Source of the DNA: Candidatus Ventrenecus avicola
GTDB taxonomy: Bacteria; Bacillota_I; Bacilli_A; RF39; UBA660
Length of the DNA stretch: 36,604 bases
Direction: 5' to 3'
NCBI GenBank assembly: GCA_018711945.1
Contig: DVHP01000017.1
Coordinates: 1-36,604 of the forward strand
The notes beneath the pieces are model-generated. The model did not search any database, was not told the origin of the DNA, and saw only the letters and a program-made list of their open reading frames with translations. Made by a program: the position numbers and the translations under genes. Positions 20,730 to 30,068 of this stretch are shown in pieces; within the stretch, counting starts at the first letter, position 1; each line of letters begins with the position of its first letter.

Positions 20730-21983
20730 ATGAAAAACACAGCAGAATTAGAATTAGAGAATTTACAAGAAGAATTAAAAAGCTATAATAAAGAAGCCGA
20801 AGCATTCCTTTCATTTGTGAAATTCCAAAGTTATGTTGAAAGTGTTAAAAATAAAAGAATGCTAGACTGCGTTTTTGGAAGTCAATTATATTTGAATTTT
20901 CTTCATGCTTTTGCAAATGTAACCATATCTTACAAAAACTTTAATATAGAAGAAAGATATCAAAAAAATCAAGATAATAGGAAGAGGATTTTAAAAAAAT
21001 TACAAATCATCCAAACCAAAAAAATGAGACTTTCTAAAGAAACAACACAATTAATAAAACAAAGTGCTGAAAATGAAAAGAAAATTTTCTCGATTTTTTC
21101 TAATTTGAATCAAAAAGATACTCTTAAAACCACTCCTAATTTATTTATAGATGCAATATCAAACTGTAGTTATTGTTTGATGACGTTTCAAGAATCTTTT
21201 GGAGAAGAAAAAACAGAAATACCTCTACAAATAGAATTTTTAAAAGATATTATAATGTATTTTGAAGAAAGGGAAAAACAAAATGATTTATATACAATCA
21301 TCCAAGCCATATTTTCTTATGATAGGCGAATACCTGATAATATATGGGAAAAAAGACAGGCTATACAGATTACATTTAGAGAAACGGAAAAAGAATTTCA
21401 ACAATTACTAATGTATGCAAAAAACAACTATAGTCTATTAGAAATACTACTTCGATTTCATTTAATAGATTCTAAAAATTTAATACTAGAAAGCGAAAAA
21501 GGAAAACACTCTATTTTATCATTAGAATTAGAGGAAAACTTTTCTATAGATTCTCATAATGAATTTTTATCTTCCTGTTATTTGTTATATGAAAATTTAG
21601 AATTACCAAAAGAGGTAAGAGATAACGACGATATAGAAATATTACGTAAAATAAATGTAGAAGATTTAAGTTTTCTATTATACAGTAAAAAATTTATAAT
21701 GACCGAATCAAAATTAGAAGAAATTATAAAAAGGATAAGAATGTATACACTTAGTAAAAATTTTCAGTTTCAGGTGATAGAAGATATTTGGAAATCTTTA
21801 TCTTTAAAAACATCTCATGACAATCAGGCATATTTAGAAAAGTTGGAAAACGAAACAGATAGAAATAAAATAGCAGAAAGACGTAGATTAATTGCAAAAT
21901 TTCAATCAATATTGATATATTTTAAAGAAAATATAGACCAACAGAATGCAATAAAAATATTAAAAAGAAAGAATAGAAAATAA
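20730..21983 (+). CDS. Hypothetical helical protein, paralogue of 22172..23368 over the C-terminal half
   Basis: No recognised domain. Shares KEVRDNDDIEILRKINVEDLSFLLYSKKFIMTESKLEEIIKRI and a C-terminal ERRRLIAKFQSIL with the next long ORF. Confidence 0.7.
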   Translation: MKNTAELELENLQEELKSYNKEAEAFLSFVKFQSYVESVKNKRMLDCVFGSQLYLNFLHAFANVTISYKNFNIEERYQKNQDNRKRILKKLQIIQTKKMRLSKETTQLIKQSAENEKKIFSIFSNLNQKDTLKTTPNLFIDAISNCSYCLMTFQESFGEEKTEIPLQIEFLKDIIMYFEEREKQNDLYTIIQAIFSYDRRIPDNIWEKRQAIQITFRETEKEFQQLLMYAKNNYSLLEILLRFHLIDSKNLILESEKGKHSILSLELEENFSIDSHNEFLSSCYLLYENLELPKEVRDNDDIEILRKINVEDLSFLLYSKKFIMTESKLEEIIKRIRMYTLSKNFQFQVIEDIWKSLSLKTSHDNQAYLEKLENETDRNKIAERRRLIAKFQSILIYFKENIDQQNAIKILKRKNRK

Positions 21984-22057
21984 AAGTTTTAACAGGTATA
22001 GAAAAAGCTTGCAAATAAAACAAAAAGATGCTTTAATAATCGAAAAGGAGAGAAATT

Positions 22058-22162
22058 ATGGAAAGAAAAAAAGTACAAAGTGAAAAAGAAACAAAGTTAG
22101 AAATGATTCAAAAGTTAAAAAGAAAATATTCCAAAAAAGTAAGCAGATATTTCAATAATTAA
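22058..22162 (+). CDS. Small basic peptide ORF (34 aa)
   Basis: Manually translated: MERKKVQSEKETKLEMIQKLKRKYSKKVSRYFNN; ATG preceded by AAAGGAGAG. Confidence 0.45.
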   Translation: MERKKVQSEKETKLEMIQKLKRKYSKKVSRYFNN

Positions 22163-22171
22163 AATGCTCTA

Positions 22172-23368
22172 TTGTCCTTGATAAGCATGGAAGAAATGGG
22201 AAAAATGAACAAGTATAGTGTGCCACTTTTAATGGCCTATCAAACTACAGAAAACTTTATCAAAGCTTATTCTGCTCCTGGAGTGACAGTTCCCTATAAA
22301 AATGTAAAAGTGTCAAAAATAATTGACGATTTAGAACAAGAAAAAAGACAAATTCGTTCAGATTATTATTTAGACTACCATAATGAAATTTTAGAAAACT
22401 CTCTAGATCAAGACATGGACTTAAGTGAAATGAATTATATAATAGATAAATTATTTGATTCAGAATTTTCTTTGGATGAATTAGCTGAAATAATAGAAGA
22501 TGAAAATATAGAATATATTCAAAATGCCTTTCTATCAACAATGGATATTCGCTCAATATATGGTCTTTGTCTAGAACAAATATTATTTTCAGATATCCCA
22601 ATCGCTTTACGTTGTGAAATGTTAGAAGATATGATTGGAAATTGTAAAAATATAAAAGAATTGAAAGGAAAGCTATCTTATTTTGGAGAATTTGAATATT
22701 TAGCAGATGAAGAGCCCGTGAGAATTTGGAAAAATTATGGATACAAGCAAGACGAGTTACAAAGTTATTTTAAAGAAAATAGCATAAAATTCCAACAAGC
22801 TTTGATGTTTACTCCAAATAGTATTCTAATAATTAAGGCTCTACATGATCGAGCATTTATAAATTATAATCAGTTGATAATGGAAACCAAAGAAAACCAG
22901 AAGCAGTCTGTATTGTCCATATGTTTTGATGAAGCAGCTAAATATTCTAAGGATTATGAAACGATATGTAGAAATATCTGTATTTCCAAGGACGTGAGAG
23001 ACAATGACGATATAGCTATAATTAAAAAAATAGATATAAAAGAACTATATCGTGTAATTAATCATTCTCAATTTATATTAACTGAACAAAAATTAGACGT
23101 CATATTAAGAAGAATACAAAAACACGTCTTAGAAAGCGATGACTTCGCACCAATTGAAAAGATATACGATGCCCTAAACAATAAATCATCTGTTACCGAG
23201 ACAGATTTAGGAAGGGTATCTACACAAATATCTTCAAAAACAATTAATGAACGTCGTAAGTTGATACAAAAACTAATATCTATACTAAGGTTTGTGAGTA
23301 AACAAAGTGAAGACATACAAGTGGGTGAAGTACTGACAAGAGTAAGAGCAAGAAAGGATGAAAATTAG
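22172..23368 (+). CDS. Hypothetical helical protein, paralogue of 20730..21983
   Basis: KDVRDNDDIAIIKKIDIKELYRVINHSQFILTEQKLDVILRRI and NERRKLIQKLISIL match the upstream paralogue. Start uncertain: TTG 22172 or an internal ATG. Confidence 0.68.
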   Translation: MSLISMEEMGKMNKYSVPLLMAYQTTENFIKAYSAPGVTVPYKNVKVSKIIDDLEQEKRQIRSDYYLDYHNEILENSLDQDMDLSEMNYIIDKLFDSEFSLDELAEIIEDENIEYIQNAFLSTMDIRSIYGLCLEQILFSDIPIALRCEMLEDMIGNCKNIKELKGKLSYFGEFEYLADEEPVRIWKNYGYKQDELQSYFKENSIKFQQALMFTPNSILIIKALHDRAFINYNQLIMETKENQKQSVLSICFDEAAKYSKDYETICRNICISKDVRDNDDIAIIKKIDIKELYRVINHSQFILTEQKLDVILRRIQKHVLESDDFAPIEKIYDALNNKSSVTETDLGRVSTQISSKTINERRKLIQKLISILRFVSKQSEDIQVGEVLTRVRARKDEN

Positions 23369-23425
23369 TCCTTTTTTTTCTTGCCCATCCATGATATAAT
23401 GTTCCGGAAAAAAAGAGGTGACTCG

Positions 23426-23779
23426 ATGAATTATAAATGTAAAATTACCTTAACAAACGGCGAAAATATCGTACTAGAAGAAGAAAATGTTAAGGGAGTC
23501 TTAGAAGATGACGTATTATACTTTACTTTAGACGATATGTCACATATTCTTGATTTTAACAAAAAAACATTCTTAAGAGAAAACGATGAGTATTCATTTT
23601 TATTAGATATAGAAAACGAGAAAAGTGAAATAAATTTGAAAAAAGAACAATATAACTTGCAAGTCTTAGTAGAATATGCTAATCTATTGAAGAATAAAAA
23701 TGACATTCAATTATCTTATTTTATTGAAACAGACAACAATGAAAATGTCTTAAAAATAGAATTGATAGGTGAAAAATAA
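23426..23779 (+). CDS. DUF1934/YwiB-like beta-barrel protein
   Basis: Small beta-rich ORF immediately upstream of argS, as ywiB is in Bacillus. ATG 23426 with AGAGGTG Shine-Dalgarno. Confidence 0.55.
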   Translation: MNYKCKITLTNGENIVLEEENVKGVLEDDVLYFTLDDMSHILDFNKKTFLRENDEYSFLLDIENEKSEINLKKEQYNLQVLVEYANLLKNKNDIQLSYFIETDNNENVLKIELIGEK

Positions 23780-25478
23780 AGTGATAATAGAAAAAATAGA
23801 AGAAAAATTACAAAACGTGTTAGAAAGTTGTGGTTATGAATTACCAGCCAAAATTATCCCATCTAATCGAAAAGACTTATGTGATTACCAATTCGATGGC
23901 TCATTTTCTTATGCAAAAGTTCTCCATAAAAGCCCGATCGAAATTAGCGAAAGCATAGTTGAAATGTGGGGAAGTATTTATAAAGACGATCCAGATTTTA
24001 AAAAAATAGAAGCAGTAAAACCGGGATTCATTAATTTTACATTAAGCGATAAATTTATAAACGAAACATTAAACAAAATGAATGAAGAACCTAAGTTTGG
24101 CATAAAGATGCCTAAAAAAGAAACGATCGTAATTGATTATGGTGGTCCAAATATTGCGAAACCTCTTCATGTGGGACACTTGAGAAGCGCAATAGTAGGA
24201 GAGTCTATCAAAAGGATATTAGAGTATTTTGATTATAACGTCATCAGTGATGTACACCTAGGAGATTACGGCTTACAAATTGGGCAAGTAATCTATGGAT
24301 TAAAGCAAGAAAATATTGTGCTAGAAGATATTACTATCGAAATACTAGACAGAATTTATCCCGAGATGAGCGCACTTTGTAAAAGTGATGAAAAAATAAA
24401 AGAAGAATGTGCTCAAATTACCAAAGAATTACAAGATGGAAATCAAGAATATCAAGAATATTTTGAAAAGATCAAAGAAGTTTCTCTAAAAGATATTAAA
24501 AGAATTTATGATTACTTAGATGTTCATTTTGATTATTGGTTCGGAGAAGCAGATTCTTATAAATACATTCCAAAATTAACGGAAGAACTAGAAAATAAAA
24601 AATTACTAAAACTAAGCGAAGGAGCAAAGATCATTGATGTAAAAAAAGATACGGATGAACTAGAAATTCCCCCACTTATCTATCAAAAACAAAATGGTGC
24701 TTACCTTTATGGAACAACAGACTTAGCAACTATTTACCAAAGAATGAATGACTATCATCCAAATAAAATACTATATGTAACAGATTTAAGACAAGCGCTA
24801 CATTTTAAACAAGTATTCCGTGTTTGTGAAAAATTAGGATATACTAAAGAGACTTCTTTTGAACATCTTGGCTTTGGTACTGTGAACGGAAGTGACGGAA
24901 AACCATATAAAACAAGAGCAGGCTCTGCTCCAAAACTAGATACCTTATTCAAAGAAACCAAAGAAGCCTTTCTTGCATCAAATCCTAAAAATGATGCGAT
25001 GGATGAAAGCGATTTAGATATTTTAGTAAATGCAATTATTAAATTTGCCGATTTACAAAACAATCGAGAAAAAGATTATATCTTTGATATCAACAAATTT
25101 TCAACCGTCATTGGAAAAACAGGACCTTATATCCTATATACCTATTTAAGAATCAATAGCATTTTAGAAAAAGAACAATATATTATCACATGCTTAGATA
25201 ATCAAATTTATAATGAAACAGATCGTGAATTAAGAATAAAATTACTGGAATTAGAAAATACTTTAAAATATAGCCTTGATACAAGACTTCCATCTGTTCT
25301 AGCTAACTATTTATATGAAATTTGCGTAAATATGAATGCTTTTTATGAAAAGAATCATATTAATAATCTAGAAGATAGAAATAAAAAAGAAAATTGGTTA
25401 CTATTACTTACACTAGCAAACAAAATATTAAAAGAAATGCTAGAACTATTAAGTATAAAAATACCAAAGAAAATGTAA
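23769..25478 (+). CDS. argS: Arginine--tRNA ligase
   Basis: DYGGPNIAKPLHVGHLRSAIVGESIKRILEYFDYNVISDVHLGDYGLQIG; GTVNGSDGKPYKTRAG. The GTG at 23781 is an alternative start. Confidence 0.96.
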   Translation: MKNKVIIEKIEEKLQNVLESCGYELPAKIIPSNRKDLCDYQFDGSFSYAKVLHKSPIEISESIVEMWGSIYKDDPDFKKIEAVKPGFINFTLSDKFINETLNKMNEEPKFGIKMPKKETIVIDYGGPNIAKPLHVGHLRSAIVGESIKRILEYFDYNVISDVHLGDYGLQIGQVIYGLKQENIVLEDITIEILDRIYPEMSALCKSDEKIKEECAQITKELQDGNQEYQEYFEKIKEVSLKDIKRIYDYLDVHFDYWFGEADSYKYIPKLTEELENKKLLKLSEGAKIIDVKKDTDELEIPPLIYQKQNGAYLYGTTDLATIYQRMNDYHPNKILYVTDLRQALHFKQVFRVCEKLGYTKETSFEHLGFGTVNGSDGKPYKTRAGSAPKLDTLFKETKEAFLASNPKNDAMDESDLDILVNAIIKFADLQNNREKDYIFDINKFSTVIGKTGPYILYTYLRINSILEKEQYIITCLDNQIYNETDRELRIKLLELENTLKYSLDTRLPSVLANYLYEICVNMNAFYEKNHINNLEDRNKKENWLLLLTLANKILKEMLELLSIKIPKKM

Positions 25479-25490
25479 GGAGAGAGTAGA

Positions 25491-25913
25491 ATGAAATTAA
25501 AAGACATAACAAAAGAAGAATTAGAAGTCATGGGATATGACGATATTGCCTACTTAATATTAGAAGAATCAAAGAAAAAAATGAAAATAACAGACTTATT
25601 TAAAAAAGTTTGTAGCCTTCGTGGTTTAAGTGATGCAGAATATGAAGCTCATATTGCCGATTTCTTTGAAATACTTACTACGGATAAAAAATTTATTATG
25701 TTAGAAGACGGATACTGGGATCTTCGCACACGCCATAGTGAGAAACTAGTTATTGAAGAAGATGATGACGAATACGAAGACATTCCTGAGGAAGAAGATG
25801 ATACTGAGGAAGAACCAGAGGAAGAAAATTTCTATGACGAAGACAGTGATGACGACACACCAGATGATGATTTGAAAGATTTTGTAGTAATTGATGAAGA
25901 CGAAGAAAATTAA
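25491..25913 (+). CDS. rpoE: DNA-directed RNA polymerase subunit delta
   Basis: HARE-like N-terminal domain (MTEL-type AYLILEESKKKMKITDLFKKVCSLRGLSDAEYEAHIADFFEILTTDKKFIMLEDGYWDLR) and a highly acidic C-terminus. Confidence 0.9.
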   Translation: MKLKDITKEELEVMGYDDIAYLILEESKKKMKITDLFKKVCSLRGLSDAEYEAHIADFFEILTTDKKFIMLEDGYWDLRTRHSEKLVIEEDDDEYEDIPEEEDDTEEEPEEENFYDEDSDDDTPDDDLKDFVVIDEDEEN

Positions 25914-25944
25914 AAGTTGAAGTCCTAGAAAAGAAAGTGATAAG

Positions 25945-27003
25945 ATGAAAGAACGTTTAGAAAAAATAAAAGAAAGATATGAAGAACTATCCAAAGAATT
26001 AATGGATGAAACGACTATGAAAGACTTCAAAAAAGTATCCAAACTTTCTAAGGAACAAAGTGATTTAAAAGAAATTGTGAGCAAATACGAAGAATATGAA
26101 AAATGCTTATCGGATATCGCTGAAGCAAAAGCTTTAGTAAATGATCCAGATTTCAGAGAAATGGCCGAATTAGAAATCGAAGACAAACAAAAGAAAAGTG
26201 AACAATTAAAAGAAGAACTAGAAATTATGTTGGTTCCAAAAGATGAAAACGATGGAAAGAATGTCATTATGGAAATCCGTGGTGCAGTGGGTGGCGACGA
26301 AGCAAACATCTTTGCGGGAGACTTACTTAGAATGTATACTTATTATGCAGAAAAAAATGGTTGGAAAATAGAAATCGACCATCAAATAGAAGGAACTTCA
26401 GGAGGATTTTCCCAAGTAGAATGCACTATTAAAGGAGATAACGTTTATAGTAAATTAAAATATGAAAGTGGTGCTCATCGTGTTCAAAGAGTTCCAGTGA
26501 CAGAAACACAAGGAAGAGTGCATACTTCAACCGCGACAGTTCTTGTTATGCCAGAAGTAGATGATGTCGACATAGAAATCAAAGAAAGTGATTTAAAAAT
26601 AGACGTATACCATTCTAGTGGAGCAGGAGGACAATCCGTAAATACATCAAACTCAGCGGTTCGAATTACTCACTTACCAACAAACACCGTAGTAACATGC
26701 CAAAATGAACGAAGCCAATTAAAAAATAAAGACAAAGCAATGAAATTATTAAAAGCAAAACTCTATGACTTAATGGAACAAGAAAAAGAAAGTGAAGTAG
26801 GAAGTATTAGAAAAAGCAAAATAGGAACTGGAGATCGAAGCGAAAAGATAAGAACTTATAATTATCCTCAAAATCGTGTAACGGATCACCGTATTGGCTT
26901 TTCTATCATGGCTTTAGACCGTGTCATGGATGGAGAATTAGACCCTATTATTGATGCATTAATAACAGAAGACTTAAAAAGAAAATTAGCAGGAGAGGAA
27001 TAA
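25945..27003 (+). CDS. prfA: Peptide chain release factor 1
   Basis: GGQ motif [47 protein letters not shown]. Confidence 0.97.
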   Translation: MKERLEKIKERYEELSKELMDETTMKDFKKVSKLSKEQSDLKEIVSKYEEYEKCLSDIAEAKALVNDPDFREMAELEIEDKQKKSEQLKEELEIMLVPKDENDGKNVIMEIRGAVGGDEANIFAGDLLRMYTYYAEKNGWKIEIDHQIEGTSGGFSQVECTIKGDNVYSKLKYESGAHRVQRVPVTETQGRVHTSTATVLVMPEVDDVDIEIKESDLKIDVYHSSGAGGQSVNTSNSAVRITHLPTNTVVTCQNERSQLKNKDKAMKLLKAKLYDLMEQEKESEVGSIRKSKIGTGDRSEKIRTYNYPQNRVTDHRIGFSIMALDRVMDGELDPIIDALITEDLKRKLAGEE

Positions 27004-27078
27004 TCTTGCTTTTTTTGATAAAAAAACTTTTCTAATTTAGATTATTTAGATATAATGAGTAATAAGAGAGTGAGTACT

Positions 27079-27810
27079 ATGAAACCAAAGTATATTACAG
27101 AAATAGATTGGCAACTATTACAAAAAAAATATCCCAATAATCTAAAAGAAATCATTGCAAAATTAGAAAATCGTTATCCCGTCCAGTATTTAATCGGAAA
27201 TGTAGAATTTTTAAATACAACGATTAATGTGGATGAACGCGTTTTAATACCTAGATTTGAAACCGAATTATTAGTAGAAAAAACAATAGAAAAAATAAAA
27301 GAACAAAAAATAAATAATCCAAAAATTCTTGAATTAGGAACCGGAAGTGGCTGTATTGCGATATCCCTAAAAAAGAATATTTCTTGTGAAGTATGTGCGA
27401 TAGATATCTCTAAAGATTCGATTGAACTAGCCAAGTATAATGCGCAACAAAATAAAGTTTTTATTGACTTTCGAGTAGAAGATATGTTAAATGTAAATTA
27501 TGAAGGCTATGATATTATTATCAGTAATCCACCTTATGTAAGTGAAACAGAACCAGTTGGAGACGAAACAAAATATGAACCACAAAACGCATTATTTGCC
27601 ACAGAAAATGGCTTATTCTTTTACAAAGAAATTATCAAAAAAATAAGCGAGTTATCCACAAAGCCTAAGCTAATAGCATTTGAAATTGGCATGACCCAAG
27701 GAAAAGAACTACTAGAAATCTCAAAAAAGTACTTATCCACAATGACACCTTCCATTGAAAAAGACCTGACTGGTAGAGATCGATATTTATTCATAGAAGA
27801 GATAGTATGA
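27079..27810 (+). CDS. prmC: Release factor glutamine methyltransferase PrmC
   Basis: ELGTGSGCIAISL and catalytic NPPY (IIISNPPYVSE); follows prfA. ATG at 27079 preceded by AAGAGAG, downstream of a TATAAT at 27051-27056. Confidence 0.95.
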   Translation: MKPKYITEIDWQLLQKKYPNNLKEIIAKLENRYPVQYLIGNVEFLNTTINVDERVLIPRFETELLVEKTIEKIKEQKINNPKILELGTGSGCIAISLKKNISCEVCAIDISKDSIELAKYNAQQNKVFIDFRVEDMLNVNYEGYDIIISNPPYVSETEPVGDETKYEPQNALFATENGLFFYKEIIKKISELSTKPKLIAFEIGMTQGKELLEISKKYLSTMTPSIEKDLTGRDRYLFIEEIV

Positions 27811-27813
27811 AAG

Positions 27814-28260
27814 ATGAAAAGAAGCCATGGAATAGTCTTCATTATTTCATTATTATTGATGACAGGAAGTGCGAATGCTGCTACAAATTCTGAAACTGCT
27901 GTTAGATACTATGCCTGGGACAGTGAAATCATAGACGATAACGTACCACAAGCTCATTTACTATTAACATTAAAAGAGGATAATACCTACTATTTAAACG
28001 AGTCAGTAAATCAAAATGTTACTTATTATGGCACGTATGAAGAAACAAAGGATGAAATTATTTTCCATCAAAAAGAAATGGCCGGCAGTGACGTCTGTGC
28101 GTATATAACATCTGATGAAGTAACGATGGAAAAAGAATCTGGAAATATAATAACAACATTTCGTGGAGAAACAGCTATTTTAAGAGAAACAAATGGCCAA
28201 GTAAATTGCAACAAAATGATTTTAATTTTCATGAGAGAATCTATTGCCGAGAGTTATTAA
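27814..28260 (+). pseudogene. 5' part of a probably frameshifted secreted/membrane protein gene
   Basis: Signal peptide MKRSHGIVFIISLLLMTGSANAA, then domain HLLLTLKEDNTYYLNESVNQNVTYYGTYEETKDEIIFHQ. No TM; overlaps the next ORF in another frame. Confidence 0.55.
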
Positions 28261-28703
28261 ACCCGCATACAAAGGAAAGTTACTTTGAAAATGATAATGT
28301 ACTATTAAAATTTACTCAAGAAAATATTTATCTACTAAATAAAGACTCAGAAGAGTTAAAAATAGGCACTTATGAACAAGAAGAAAATACATTAAATGTT
28401 ACAATTACAAACCTTTGTCAAAATAATACCTGTAAAAAAAGCGAAGAAAATATAGTTATCAACATTGCTTTTTACAATGAAGAAAATCCAATTTTTGGTT
28501 CATCAGATTATATACTAACATTGGAAGAAAATAACTTAGATGCAATACTAACAAGTGACGAAATAAATAACCGTATTAATAATATTAAAAATAATAATGT
28601 AAACATCGTAACAATCATAATTTTGATTACGGCGATGTTAGTTGTGATGATAATATTTATAATAAGCAAAAGAAACTTTAAGAAAAAAACAAATAAAAAA
28701 TAG
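28206..28703 (+). pseudogene. 3' part of the same probable gene: second similar domain plus C-terminal TM
   Basis: VLLKFTQENIYLLNKDSEELKIGTYEQEENTLNVTI resembles the domain in the preceding ORF; C-terminal TM NIVTIIILITAMLVVMIIFII. No plausible independent start or Shine-Dalgarno. Confidence 0.55.
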
Positions 28704-28730
28704 AAATCAGACTTTTTGATTTCTATTTTT
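28696..28730. terminator. Bidirectional terminator between convergent genes
   Basis: Perfect 14-bp arms AAAAATAGAAATCA / TGATTTCTATTTTT with loop GACTTTT. Overlaps the stop codons of both flanking ORFs. Confidence 0.88.
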
Positions 28731-28947
28731 CATGAAGATGTTGATTAACTAAAGGAATTACCTTTTCAAGTTCCTCAGCATCATGAATAATAACGACTTC
28801 ATCATTTTCTAGTTTACCATAGAAAATATTAGAATGATCATTAATATCAACCAAGTATATATAAGTAATGCCATTCTCTTGAAACAAATCTACAATACTA
28901 TACTCGTGATTATCTGATAATGTTAAAATATTTCCCTTTTCAAGCAT
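28723..28947 (-). CDS. Small DUF1292-like hypothetical protein
   Basis: 74 aa, MLEKGNILTLSDNHEYSIVDLFQENGITYIYLVDINDHSNIFYGKLENDEVVIIHDAEELEKV; weak family resemblance, good Shine-Dalgarno (AGGAGG). Confidence 0.6.
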   Translation of the reverse strand: MLEKGNILTLSDNHEYSIVDLFQENGITYIYLVDINDHSNIFYGKLENDEVVIIHDAEELEKVIPLVNQHLHEK

Positions 28948-28957
28948 ACTTGTCCTC

Positions 28958-29443
28958 CTATCTCGTTTTGGCTTGTTTTTCTACTTCATCTTGAAATGCT
29001 TCAGGTGGATTATTTAAAATATCACTTAATTCATGACGTGCCTTTTCATAATTCCTTTTATGTTTGATATAATTTGATAAACCCATTGCGCTAGCTGCGA
29101 TAGTTCCATACGTTGCTGGAGAAATCATTAATAAATAATCTTTTAATGCACTAAAAGAATTTAATGCATTAATTTCTGTTTGAACAGCTTGTTGTATATC
29201 CATACCTGAAAAATGTACAGCAGCCGCAATTCCAGCAAAGCAAATTCCAGAAATAACAGCAAGACGATTCTTCTTTTTATATTCTTCATCTAAAGTACGC
29301 TTAACACTTAGTATTTTTAAACGTCTTTCTGATTCATTTTGGGCTGCAATGAGTCTTGCATAATCTTTTTCTGTAGTTTCGCTACGTTCCTTTCCAATTT
29401 GAAATTCAGCAATTTTGCCGTTAGGGTTCTCTTGATTTTTCAT
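28958..29443 (-). CDS. Hypothetical membrane protein with two hydrophobic segments and charged flanks
   Basis: 161 aa; RLAVISGICFAGIAAAVHFSG and YLLMISPATYGTIAASAMGL; Shine-Dalgarno GGAGGAAA. Confidence 0.7.
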   Translation of the reverse strand: MKNQENPNGKIAEFQIGKERSETTEKDYARLIAAQNESERRLKILSVKRTLDEEYKKKNRLAVISGICFAGIAAAVHFSGMDIQQAVQTEINALNSFSALKDYLLMISPATYGTIAASAMGLSNYIKHKRNYEKARHELSDILNNPPEAFQDEVEKQAKTR

Positions 29444-29522
29444 ATTGTTTCCTCCTTGCGCTTATCATAGCAAAGTTGAATAAAAATAAAAAGATTTTTC
29501 CATAAATAAAATAGGTGAGAAA

Positions 29523-30029
29523 ATGAAAAAAGCAATTCCTATTTTATTTATTTTTTTTGTAATTTATGCATTAACAAATAAAGAAGAAATATTAATACCA
29601 GACTATGCCATTCGTTTCCGGATTATAGCAAATAGTAATTCTGTAGAAGATCAGGAATTAAAAATGACAATCAAGGAGGAATTAGATAACGTATTAACTC
29701 CATTAATGTCTGATGCCAAAACAAGCAAAGAAGCCATAGAAATATTAGAAAATAACATGGATATGATTGATAATATTGTGGATAAGTACGGAGTTGTCCA
29801 CACAATATCTTTAGGACAAAACTACTTTCCAGAAAAAGAATATGAGGGTGTTACCATTCCGAGTGGTAATTACGAGTCTTTAGTGATCACTCTCGGCAGT
29901 GGCTTAGGAGATAACTGGTGGTGTGTGATGTTTCCACCCCTATGTCTATTAGAAGCAAAAGATAACAATACAGAAAATATCGAATATAAATTCTTTGTTC
30001 AAGAGATATTAGAAAAATATACCTCATAA
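29523..30029 (+). CDS. spoIIR: Stage II sporulation protein R
   Basis: AIRFRIIANSNSVEDQELKMTIKEEL and GLGDNWWCVMFPPLCLL are SpoIIR hallmarks. Sits between prmC and mntP. Confidence 0.92.
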   Translation: MKKAIPILFIFFVIYALTNKEEILIPDYAIRFRIIANSNSVEDQELKMTIKEELDNVLTPLMSDAKTSKEAIEILENNMDMIDNIVDKYGVVHTISLGQNYFPEKEYEGVTIPSGNYESLVITLGSGLGDNWWCVMFPPLCLLEAKDNNTENIEYKFFVQEILEKYTS

Positions 30030-30040
30030 AACAACAAAAT

Positions 30041-30068
30041 CCTCATAGAATTTAGTGAGGACTTTTTT
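30041..30068 (+). terminator. Short hairpin plus T6 before mntP
   Basis: CCTCA-tagaatttag-TGAGG followed by ACTTTTTT directly before the mntP ATG. Confidence 0.5.

Noticed and set aside
23341-23400. T-box or other riboswitch ahead of the DUF1934-argS unit
   Set aside because: Only about 57 bp between genes with a TATAAT close to the start; no room for a T-box leader.
25746-26309. Minus-strand ORF of 187 aa spanning the rpoE-prfA junction
   Set aside because: Hydrophobic-looking only because it is antisense to acidic/lysine-rich coding sequence; overlaps two well-supported genes.
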